Below, one piece after another: positions 9,173 through 16,022 of a stretch of DNA of 47,724 nt. The notes below the pieces were generated by a model. It worked only from the letters and a program-made list of their open reading frames with translations. It ran no database searches and was not told the DNA's origin. Every line of letters starts with the position of its first letter. Within the stretch, counting starts at the first letter, position 1. The DNA is taken from NCBI GenBank assembly GCA_036654235.1, contig JAVVSK010000013.1, forward strand, positions 1-47,724, written 5' to 3'. Source of the stretch: JAVVSK01 sp036654235 (GTDB lineage: Bacteria; Bacillota; Clostridia; Christensenellales; CAG-138). A program made the position numbers and the translations under genes.

Positions 9173-9226
9173 TGTTTTATATAATTAATTTATATATTTG
9201 AGGATATTTTAAAGACTTTCACTGCA

Positions 9227-9255
9227 AGTATATATAACAGATCAGGAATTGTCAA
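9227..9255 (-). promoter_or_regulatory. Promoter of the hypothetical gene at 8363-9172
   Basis: On the minus strand: TTGACA (9255-9250), a 17-nt spacer, TATACT (9232-9227). The rest of 9173-9427 is AT-rich and holds only the jag terminator. Confidence 0.7.
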
Positions 9256-9369
9256 GATGTTTTATATGGAGAATAATGTCAAATTATTTTACTGTGTTTA
9301 TTGTTGATATTAATTCTTTAATTTAGCCACGCTTAACGGATTAATGCGGTTTATAGTTAAATGAAACTA

Positions 9370-9406
9370 AAAAAGAGTCTGCGTACTCTAAGAAATGCAC
9401 GCAGAC
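9370..9406 (-). terminator. Intrinsic terminator of the jag transcript
   Basis: Minus-strand hairpin with an 8-bp stem GTCTGCGT/ACGCAGAC (9406-9399 and 9384-9377), a 14-nt loop, then TC and a T-run. Confidence 0.8.
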
Positions 9407-9427
9407 CCAAAAAGTCATATAGGCAAA

Positions 9428-10792
9428 TTACTTTGGCGCTATGACTACCCTCCTATTTGGATCCATACCCTCGCTATGTGTTGTAACATATGCGTTGTTT
9501 TGCAACGCCGAATGTATAACGCGTCTCTCGTATGGGTTCATGGGTTCAAAACGAAATTCCTTACCGCTCCTCTTAACGTCCGATGCTTTTATCCGGGCGA
9601 TCTTCATTAGCGTTTCCTCGCGCTTTTCGCGGTAACCTTGAGCATCTATCGTAACGCGGATATATGAACCTTCGCTCCTCGCTCTATTCGTATTAAGGGA
9701 GGTTAGATATTGGAGAGCATTCAGCGTTTCTCCCCTATGCCCTATAATACAATCCGAATCTTTCGAGTCTATCTTTAACCTAAGCCCGTCGTCAAATTCG
9801 GCGCAAAGCACCTGAGCCTCAAACCCCATATGCACCAACAGTTCGCTCAAAAATTTAGCCGTTTCGTTTTCTTTGGCCATATCAAGAGAATAAGGAATAG
9901 CGGGTCTTGCGATTAACGGCTGAGGTTCTCTCATTCCATATCTCGATTGTGGTGTCGGGGTAGGTCTCTTTCTATCGTCTCGTCTATTATCGTTCCGATA
10001 GTCTTTTTTCCTGTCATCATTACGGGGAGGATAGTTAACTCTCTCCGTCGAAACGGTTGATACCGCGCCGGCTGTGCTCTTATTTCTGCGTTCAAGCGTT
10101 GCCGCATCGAAAGTTCCGGATTCGAGAGCCTTAACCATATCGGGAGACAAAAGTCCGGAGTTTACCAATTTTTTATCCAATTGCGCTGCTTTTATCGGCT
10201 CCGTCTTATTTTGCTCCTCTTTAGCAGGTATCGGCATAATCGGCTTTACTTCGTTTATCGGTCGCTTTTGCGTAATCTCCGGCTTTACCGGCTTTACTTC
10301 GTTTATCGGTCGCTTTTGCGTAATCTCCGGCTTTACTTCGTTTATCGGTCGTTTTTGCGTAATCTCCGGCTTTACCGACGGCTTAGGGGTAGGTTTTTCA
10401 ACCTTAGGAACGTCCGCCGCAATTTTTACTTCTCTTTGCTGTACGGGTGCGTTCGAACGGGGCTGAGAAACGGGCTTCACGGTCGGCTTAGGTTTAACGG
10501 GAAGTTGCTCGTCGCTTTTTTTAACCGACGGCGCAATGGTTTCGATAGGCTCGTCTCTCTTAGCGTTAAATTCCTTCACCGTTCCCGAAAATACATTTCC
10601 CACCATGTTGGAAAAGTCGTTCTCACGCTCCGTTAAAAGTACTATCGCCGGTTTCGATCCGAAGCCAAAAACACCCTTAGTCTCATTTTGTATTATTTTT
10701 ACATTGACCTCGTCAATAGATATCTCAAGCTCGTTCAAACCTTTAAATATTGCTTCGTCAATAGTCTTACCGCTGACTTTAAGACTTCTCAT
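9428..10792 (-). CDS. jag: RNA-binding protein KhpB/Jag (SpoIIIJ-associated) with repeat-bearing linker
   Basis: 454 aa, about twice the usual Jag length. The N-terminal Jag_N domain is present (1-~55, with the G-V-F-G-F-G-S motif). A long Pro/Lys/Arg-rich linker follows (~75-300), containing three copies of KPEITQKRPINEV. The C-terminus carries a KH domain with GHRGETL (the GxxG loop) and an R3H domain with NPYERRVIHSAL (the RxxxH motif). Jag/KhpB binds RNA as a partner of KhpA and affects cell-wall synthesis and division. It follows yidC, as in most Firmicutes, but a terminator-like hairpin lies between them. The linker expansion is the odd part. Confidence 0.9.
   Translation of the reverse strand: MRSLKVSGKTIDEAIFKGLNELEISIDEVNVKIIQNETKGVFGFGSKPAIVLLTERENDFSNMVGNVFSGTVKEFNAKRDEPIETIAPSVKKSDEQLPVKPKPTVKPVSQPRSNAPVQQREVKIAADVPKVEKPTPKPSVKPEITQKRPINEVKPEITQKRPINEVKPVKPEITQKRPINEVKPIMPIPAKEEQNKTEPIKAAQLDKKLVNSGLLSPDMVKALESGTFDAATLERRNKSTAGAVSTVSTERVNYPPRNDDRKKDYRNDNRRDDRKRPTPTPQSRYGMREPQPLIARPAIPYSLDMAKENETAKFLSELLVHMGFEAQVLCAEFDDGLRLKIDSKDSDCIIGHRGETLNALQYLTSLNTNRARSEGSYIRVTIDAQGYREKREETLMKIARIKASDVKRSGKEFRFEPMNPYERRVIHSALQNNAYVTTHSEGMDPNRRVVIAPK
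10235..10380 (-). repeat. Three direct repeats in the jag linker
   Basis: A ~39-bp unit (plus strand begins GGCTTTACTTCGTTTATCGG) encodes KPEITQKRPINEV three times. The first and second copies are separated by an extra KP-V unit. Copy number is a multiple of 3 nt, so the frame is kept. Confidence 0.85.
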
Positions 10793-10819
10793 TATTATTG
10801 ACCCATCCTTTCTCTAACC

Positions 10820-10861
10820 AAAAAACAAACAACTGCCTTAATTTTAGATTCATTAAGGCAG
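10820..10861 (-). terminator. Terminator or attenuator between yidC and jag
   Basis: Minus-strand 10-bp perfect stem CTGCCTTAAT/ATTAAGGCAG (10861-10852 and 10842-10833), a 9-nt loop, then a T-rich stretch (TTGTTTGTTTTTT). Confidence 0.75.
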
Positions 10862-10878
10862 CGGACATAAGGCTTTCC

Positions 10879-11892
10879 TTAACCGTTTACCTGCGGTGTA
10901 TTATTTTTTTCCTGTCTAGCCATAGCCCAATTTATAACAAAATTTATAATCAGCATCAGTAGACTGCTTAACGTCCAATATAATGAGAATGCCGCGTTTG
11001 CCGTAAGACAGAAGAAAAACGACATCACCGGGAAAAGGTATAACATTAGTTTCCCGCCCGGCTGTTGTTGCTGCGCCGCCCCCGCCATCTTTTGTTGAGC
11101 ACGCTGCGTTAAAAATGCATATAAAAACTGAAGCGCTGCGGCTAAAACCGGCAATACGAACCAGCCGTTATTGTATCCCTTATATTGATTTATTAGTGGC
11201 GTAGTAAGCTCGTCATATTTTCTTTGCGCCTCCGTCAACTGCGCCTCCGTTTGTGTTTCTCCATCTTTCGCTATAAAACCCCAATCGTAGAACTTCTGTA
11301 GCGCTTCGGGATTCTCTTTAAAATATATCAGCTTTTGCATGTTGGGCGTTTTATAAAACATTTCAAACGGCATAACTACCGGAGACGTTCCGTTGTCCGG
11401 CTGCCAAATGCTGTTTATCCATAAAAATTTAGAGTTCAAAAAGGCTTTGCTTACCTCTGCTTCGTTCGCCGATTTTCCATCGGCAACCGCCACCGTTACA
11501 TTTTGATCCATCTCAAGAAGCATAAAAACGTTCTGTTCATATCCCCAAAACCGGAATGCCGCTATAAAACAGAAAAATAGGGGAAACGTTATGAGCGTCG
11601 GCAGACATCCCGACAACATACTTACGCCCCGTTCCTTCATCAACTTACTCTGTTCCTGTTGCCCCTTCCTTGGATCGTCCTTATATTTCGCCTGAATCTT
11701 TTGAATCTCAGGCTGAATCGCCGCCATTTTAAGAGACGATTTTCTTTGCTTTACATCGGAAAAAACCGTAAGTCCTCTCAAAACGATCGTACTTATAAGT
11801 ATAGTTAAAAAAATGCTGTTCATAGTTATATTTTCATATAACCATCTCATGCCGAGAAAAATCCACTCTGTTAAAAAAAAGTCGCCCGTCAA
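10879..11892 (-). CDS. yidC: Membrane protein insertase YidC/Oxa1/SpoIIIJ
   Basis: 337 aa. The Oxa1 core is clear: TM1 with the conserved groove arginine (STIVLRGLTV), the cytoplasmic helical hairpin (KMAAIQPEIQKIQAKYKDDP), GCLPTLITFPLFF, and C-terminal TM segments ending in LYWTLSSLLMLIINF. It inserts membrane proteins with or without SecYEG. No lipobox is seen at the N-terminus, unlike many Gram-positive homologues. A long extracytoplasmic loop (~120-230) separates TM2 from the later helices. The start is a TTG at 11892, supported by GAGG 10 nt upstream and an in-frame stop just beyond; an internal ATG (MRWLYEN) is an alternative. Confidence 0.93.
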   Translation of the reverse strand: MTGDFFLTEWIFLGMRWLYENITMNSIFLTILISTIVLRGLTVFSDVKQRKSSLKMAAIQPEIQKIQAKYKDDPRKGQQEQSKLMKERGVSMLSGCLPTLITFPLFFCFIAAFRFWGYEQNVFMLLEMDQNVTVAVADGKSANEAEVSKAFLNSKFLWINSIWQPDNGTSPVVMPFEMFYKTPNMQKLIYFKENPEALQKFYDWGFIAKDGETQTEAQLTEAQRKYDELTTPLINQYKGYNNGWFVLPVLAAALQFLYAFLTQRAQQKMAGAAQQQQPGGKLMLYLFPVMSFFFCLTANAAFSLYWTLSSLLMLIINFVINWAMARQEKNNTPQVNG

Positions 11893-11964
11893 GTGCTTAG
11901 TTCCTCATTTCTAAATAAATATACGCGGCGTTTTCGATTTTTTAAAAATTCAAAAACCCGCTCT

Positions 11965-12210
11965 TTAATCAGATTTCCTTTTGCCACGTTGCGGTCGGGT
12001 CTCGGGCACGGGGTCAAAACCTCCCTCGCAAAAAGGATTGCATCGCAAAACCCTTTTAACCGCTAAATAAAGCCCATACAGAGCACCAAAACGCGCAATA
12101 GCCGTCATGGCATACTCCGAACAGGTCGGCAGAAATCTACATGACGGCGGCAAATACGGGGAAATAGATCCCCGATAAAAACCGATTATTGAAATTAGAA
12201 GCTTCTTCAA
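11965..12210 (-). CDS. yidD: Membrane protein insertion efficiency factor YidD
   Basis: 81 aa, the family's normal size. Signature residues are present: FYRGSISPYLPPSCRFLPTCSEYA, then AVKRVLRCNPFCEGGFDPVP. YidD is a small amphipathic protein that assists YidC-dependent insertion. It sits in its classical place between rnpA and yidC, 19 nt after the rnpA stop. The start is a TTG (12210) preceded by GGCGGTGAT. Confidence 0.93.
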   Translation of the reverse strand: MKKLLISIIGFYRGSISPYLPPSCRFLPTCSEYAMTAIARFGALYGLYLAVKRVLRCNPFCEGGFDPVPETRPQRGKRKSD

Positions 12211-12229
12211 AAAATCACCGCCGGTTTAT

Positions 12230-12562
12230 CTAAAGAAGTGAAGCTTTTTCTAAAAGATGTTTCACTGATTTTTCAATATCGGCATATCTTCCTGTGAGGA
12301 TAGGGCTTCTCGCTATAAAAATAATTGAAAAGCCCGTCTTTATCGATGGAATAAGAGGCGTTAAAACAGCTCTTAACTGCCTTTTTACCCGATTCCTCAC
12401 GACGCTCTTGCCTATTCTCTTGCTTACCGACAAGCCTATTTTAACACTGCCAACTCGATTCTTTCGGTAAACTATAACGAGGGATCGGCAAGCAGCAGAC
12501 TTCCCGCTCCTATATACATAGGAAAACTCTTTGTTGCGCTTTAGAGAATAGCATCTCTTCAT
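12230..12562 (-). CDS. rnpA: Ribonuclease P protein component RnpA
   Basis: 110 aa. Shows the RnpA start CYSLKRNKEFSYVYRSGKS, the SVSKRIGKSVVRNRVKRQLRA signature segment and a basic surface. It is the protein cofactor of RNase P, which makes the 5' end of tRNAs. It starts 5 nt after the rpmH stop with no evident Shine-Dalgarno, so coupled translation is likely. Confidence 0.95.
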   Translation of the reverse strand: MKRCYSLKRNKEFSYVYRSGKSAACRSLVIVYRKNRVGSVKIGLSVSKRIGKSVVRNRVKRQLRAVLTPLIPSIKTGFSIIFIARSPILTGRYADIEKSVKHLLEKASLL

Positions 12563-12567
12563 AATGA

Positions 12568-12702
12568 TTAGGCTGAAAGCTGCTTTCTGCCCTTTAACCT
12601 TCTACGCGCTAAAACGTTTCTTCCGTTTTTTGTGCTCATGCGCGTTCTAAAACCATGAACCTTACTGCGCTGACGTTTCTTTGGCTGATAGGTACGAACC
12701 AT
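12568..12702 (-). CDS. rpmH: 50S ribosomal protein bL34
   Basis: 44 aa, beginning MVRTYQPKKRQRSKVHGF and rich in Arg/Lys, the canonical bL34 size and sequence. A longer reading from 12756 would add 18 residues not seen in the family; the start at 12702 is preceded by GAGGTG 6 nt upstream. It is first in the rpmH-rnpA-yidD-yidC unit. Confidence 0.96.
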   Translation of the reverse strand: MVRTYQPKKRQRSKVHGFRTRMSTKNGRNVLARRRLKGRKQLSA

Positions 12703-12776
12703 AATTAACACCTCTTCTATTGTGATTGTTCTTCGGCTTAATGTCACCCGAAGCAAACATAAACCGTCAGTTTATA

Positions 12777-12806
12777 ATTATAAATCCATCTTGCCGCCTT
12801 TGTCAA
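12777..12806 (-). promoter_or_regulatory. rpmH operon promoter
   Basis: Consensus TTGACA (12806-12801), an 18-nt spacer and consensus TATAAT (12782-12777), leaving a leader of about 70 nt. Confidence 0.85.
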
Positions 12807-12895
12807 GCATAAAACTACGATAAATGTATGAAAAGTATTTGTAATACAAACTTTCTTAGAGTTATTCATTTAAACTTGCATTGCAATGTCGCTTT

Positions 12896-13612
12896 TTATA
12901 TCGTCTCAATCCCGCTTCGAATAATCTCCGTGGTAACGAACGAAGCTAAAGCTAACCCAAAGGCGTTCGGAACGAAAACGGCGCTCCCTATAGCCGAAGC
13001 GCCCGATCCGGGTTTCGGGACTTCTTCCGAAAATACAACTTTAACGCCACTTATTTCGCGCGCTTTAAGTTCTTTTCGCATAACGCGGGCTAGAGGACAG
13101 TTGTAAGTATCCTTTATATCCGCTATACGAATGCGCGTCGGATCGCTTCTCCATCCCGCGCCCATTGATGAAATAACCTTCTGTCCCCGTTCTTTAGAAA
13201 GCTCTATTATCGCTATTTTAGCCGATATAGTATCACAAGCATCTATAATAAAGTCACATGATTCAGGTATAATAAGTCTGACATTTTCAGGTGTAACGAA
13301 TGTTTTGTCGGTTTTTACCTTTGCATCCGAAACATCTTCAATTATACGCTTCATAGCGTCAACCTTGCTCATTCCTATAGTCGATTTTAGGGCTACGGAC
13401 TGCCTATTTAAGTTGGTTATATTTACAAAGTCGGGATCTATAAGATAAATAGAGCCTATCCCTGTTCGAGAAAGAGCAATAGCACAGCTCCCGCCAACGC
13501 CGCCTATGCCTATTATAACGACGGAAGCTCTATTTAACATTAAAACGCCGTCGTACCCAAAAAGTAAGCGCGTCCTTGTATATTGATTTTCTTCGATACT
13601 ATTATTTATCAT
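12896..13612 (-). CDS. tcdA: tRNA threonylcarbamoyladenosine dehydratase TcdA (ThiF/E1-like)
   Basis: 238 aa. The Rossmann ATP-binding motif GIGGVGG (~35) and DPDFVNITNLNRQ are typical of the ThiF/MoeB E1-like fold. The TcdA-type stretch DPTRIRIADI...CPLARVMRKELK separates it from thiamine ThiF and MoeB. TcdA dehydrates t6A37 to cyclic ct6A37 in ANN-decoding tRNAs. It carries no C-terminal rhodanese domain. The promoter's -10 lies 6 nt from the ATG and there is no ribosome site, so the mRNA is probably leaderless. Confidence 0.88.
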   Translation of the reverse strand: MINNSIEENQYTRTRLLFGYDGVLMLNRASVVIIGIGGVGGSCAIALSRTGIGSIYLIDPDFVNITNLNRQSVALKSTIGMSKVDAMKRIIEDVSDAKVKTDKTFVTPENVRLIIPESCDFIIDACDTISAKIAIIELSKERGQKVISSMGAGWRSDPTRIRIADIKDTYNCPLARVMRKELKAREISGVKVVFSEEVPKPGSGASAIGSAVFVPNAFGLALASFVTTEIIRSGIETI

Positions 13613-13618
13613 AAATCT

Positions 13619-13647
13619 ATTTTAACAATCAAAATACTCAACGTCAA
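13619..13647 (-). promoter_or_regulatory. tcdA promoter (probably leaderless transcript)
   Basis: TTGACG (13647-13642), a 17-nt spacer, TAAAAT (13624-13619), then only 6 nt before the ATG at 13612-13610. Confidence 0.65.
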
Positions 13648-13697
13648 CGGCATTGCCACCCTCTTTGTGGCAAAATGTGATTTCTCTGCCCACCATG

Positions 13698-13726
13698 TTG
13701 ACATGTAAATTGTAAACCGTTACAAT
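13698..13726 (+). promoter_or_regulatory. marR-ABC operon promoter
   Basis: TTGACA (13698-13703), 17 nt, TACAAT (13721-13726). An 18-bp operator-like palindrome covers the -10. Confidence 0.8.
13709..13726 (+). promoter_or_regulatory. Operator palindrome, probably bound by the downstream MarR protein
   Basis: Perfect inverted repeat ATTGTAA-ACCG-TTACAAT that includes the whole -10 hexamer. MarR regulators commonly bind 16-20 bp palindromes in their own promoter; binding here is inferred from position. Confidence 0.65.
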
Positions 13727-13788
13727 ATCAATCGGTTCACTATTAATCGATTTATCTTTTAAAATATGTAGGGGGGGGTGATTATATA

Positions 13789-14286
13789 TTGCCAAAATGG
13801 GAATTCCTTTTGAGCCGTGTCCATAGAATGCAGCTTCTTAGGCATCTTGAAATGCAACGGGCTTTTGACGGACTCGAGATTGATATACATTCAATGCAAA
13901 TCCCGCTTTTAAACTATATTATGGAACACGAGGGCTGTACTCAAGTAAATATCGCAGACGCTTTGCGCGTTTCAAGCGCATCCGTCGCGCTCTCAACTAA
14001 GCGCATGGCGCAAAGCGGGCTTTTAGATAAGAGTATCGACGAAAAAAATTTAAGGTGCAGACGGATTTTTATAACCGACAAGGGGCGTGAAATAGCCGGA
14101 AGTGGCGTTAAAATCTGCAATATGCTGGACGAAAATATGATGCACGGAATATCGGAAAACGAAGTAAAAGTTTTTTGCGATATTCTCGATAAAATGATTA
14201 CTAATATGTCTGAAGACGGGGTTTCCACGCTTTCCAATTTTGAGCTTAGGGAACGGGTCTCGGCGAAGAAAAAGGAGGAGAAATGA
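13789..14286 (+). CDS. MarR-family transcriptional regulator
   Basis: 165 aa. Winged-helix HTH: CTQVNIADALRVSSASVALSTKRM is the recognition-helix region, followed by the wing (LDKSIDEKNLRCRRIFITDKG). The start is a TTG at 13789, chosen because a G-rich ribosome site (GGGGGGGGTG, 13771-13780) lies 8 nt upstream and no ATG fits. Its stop overlaps the next gene (ATGA). Being directly upstream of an ABC exporter pair, it probably represses its own operon until it binds an exported compound; this arrangement is common in Firmicutes. Confidence 0.88.
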   Translation: MPKWEFLLSRVHRMQLLRHLEMQRAFDGLEIDIHSMQIPLLNYIMEHEGCTQVNIADALRVSSASVALSTKRMAQSGLLDKSIDEKNLRCRRIFITDKGREIAGSGVKICNMLDENMMHGISENEVKVFCDILDKMITNMSEDGVSTLSNFELRERVSAKKKEEK

Positions 14287-16022
14287 TAATAAAAAAACTT
14301 AAGCCATGCCTAAAGGGTTATGGATGGACCGCTATATTCTCCATGATAACTATAATTTTAGAGGTTGTTTTTGAAATTTATATTCCATTTATAATGGCAG
14401 ATCTTATTGACGTAGGTATACCCTTAGCGCAAAGCGGCGATATGAGCTATATTGTCGCGCGCGGTTGCCTTATGATAGCTTTCGCGCTATTATCTCTCGG
14501 TTTCGGCATACTTTCTTCGCGCCTCGCGTCGGTCGCCAGTACCGGCTTCGCGAAGGGCGTTAGCGCTGCACTTTTTAAAAAAGTGCAAAGTTTTTCTTTC
14601 GCCAATGTCGATAAATTTTCTACCGCATCCCTCGTTACGCGTCTTACGAACGACGTTACAAACGTTCAAAGTATATTCATGATGATAATAAGGATGTGCG
14701 TACGTTCGCCTATAATGCTTATAGGCGCTATCCTTATGGCGGTCAATATAAATTCCGAACTCGCAATAATTTTTGTCTTCGAGCTTCCGATCTTGTTGGG
14801 CCTGGTTATATTGGTCATGATAAAGGCTTTCCCGCGTTTTCAGGCTATGTTGAAACTATATGACGAAATGAATATGGGCGTTCAGGAAAACCTTATAGCT
14901 ATCCGCGTCGTTAAGGCTTTCGTTAGAAGTAAACATGAAAAAGAAAAGTTCGTCGATAAAGCAGAAGCACTAAAACTCGCGAGCATGGGCGCTGAAAAGC
15001 TATTCGCCCTCGTCGCGCCCTTTGCACAATTCGTAATGTCCGGATGCATGGTCGCCGTTTGCGCCGTCGGCGGAACGTTAATAATCGGCGGCTCAATGAC
15101 CTCGGGCGAGCTTATGAGCTTTATCAGTTATATAAGCCAGATACTTATGGCGTTCATGATGCTCTCTATGATATTCGTAAACCTCGTTCTCAGCCGCGCT
15201 TCCGCTAACCGTATCGTCGAAGTTCTAAACGAAGTCCCCGATATAAGCGATAAAGACGCGAATCCCGCGCTTAAAGTTTCCGACGGAAGCATTGAATTTT
15301 CGCATGTCAATTTTTCTTATAAAAAAGAGAGCGATATCCTAACGCTTAGGGATATAAATCTCTCGATAAAGCCCGGCGAAACCATAGGCATAATCGGCGG
15401 AACGGGGAGCGCGAAAACGACCCTTGTACAGCTTATTCCGCGCCTTTACGACGCTTATTCCGGAACCGTTTTCGTAGGGGGGCATGACGTTAAAGATTAT
15501 AAGCTCGAAGCTCTTCGCGATAACGTCGCTATGGTTTTGCAAACCAACATTTTATTCACTGGAACGATAAAGGAAAATCTAATGTGGGGTAAGGAAAATG
15601 CTACGCAAGAAGAAATCGAAACCGCCTGCAAAATAGCCTGTGCAAATGAGTTTATAACGAGTTTCCCCGACGGATATGAAACCGTTATGGGTCAAGGCGG
15701 CGTAAACGTAAGCGGAGGACAGAAACAAAGACTTTGTATAGCGCGCGCTCTCTTAAAGAACCCCAAAATAATAATATTCGACGATAGTACTAGCGCCGTC
15801 GATACCGCGACCGACGCAAAAATAAGAGAAGGGCTAAAAAATAATCTTAGCGGCAGCACCGTTATAATAATTGCCCAGCGCATAGCGTCCGTTATAGATG
15901 CCGATCGCGTTTTAGTAATGCGCGACGGCGAAATAGATGGGTTCGATACTCCCGAACGTCTTTTAAAAACTAATCAGATTTTTATGGACGTTTATAATTC
16001 TCAAAAAAGGACGGTGGAATAA
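14283..16022 (+). CDS. ABC exporter subunit 1 (TM-NBD fusion), degenerate ATP site
   Basis: 579 aa. A six-helix type IV exporter domain (~1-310) is followed by the NBD. Walker A is GGTGSAKTT (~371, alanine where glycine is usual). The signature is canonical (VSGGQ, ~475). Walker B reads IIIFDDSTSA, with Asp at the position of the catalytic Glu. In heterodimeric exporters this marks the subunit that contributes the non-hydrolysing site. AAGGAGGAG precedes the ATG, which overlaps the marR stop. It works with the next gene. The substrate is unknown; drug or peptide export is plausible. Confidence 0.9.
   Translation: MIIKKLKPCLKGYGWTAIFSMITIILEVVFEIYIPFIMADLIDVGIPLAQSGDMSYIVARGCLMIAFALLSLGFGILSSRLASVASTGFAKGVSAALFKKVQSFSFANVDKFSTASLVTRLTNDVTNVQSIFMMIIRMCVRSPIMLIGAILMAVNINSELAIIFVFELPILLGLVILVMIKAFPRFQAMLKLYDEMNMGVQENLIAIRVVKAFVRSKHEKEKFVDKAEALKLASMGAEKLFALVAPFAQFVMSGCMVAVCAVGGTLIIGGSMTSGELMSFISYISQILMAFMMLSMIFVNLVLSRASANRIVEVLNEVPDISDKDANPALKVSDGSIEFSHVNFSYKKESDILTLRDINLSIKPGETIGIIGGTGSAKTTLVQLIPRLYDAYSGTVFVGGHDVKDYKLEALRDNVAMVLQTNILFTGTIKENLMWGKENATQEEIETACKIACANEFITSFPDGYETVMGQGGVNVSGGQKQRLCIARALLKNPKIIIFDDSTSAVDTATDAKIREGLKNNLSGSTVIIIAQRIASVIDADRVLVMRDGEIDGFDTPERLLKTNQIFMDVYNSQKRTVE

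Noticed and set aside
10181..10636. Plus-strand ORF rich in Tyr/Arg opposite jag
   Set aside because: It mirrors the jag linker repeats in the antisense strand; the Jag domains fix the minus strand as coding.
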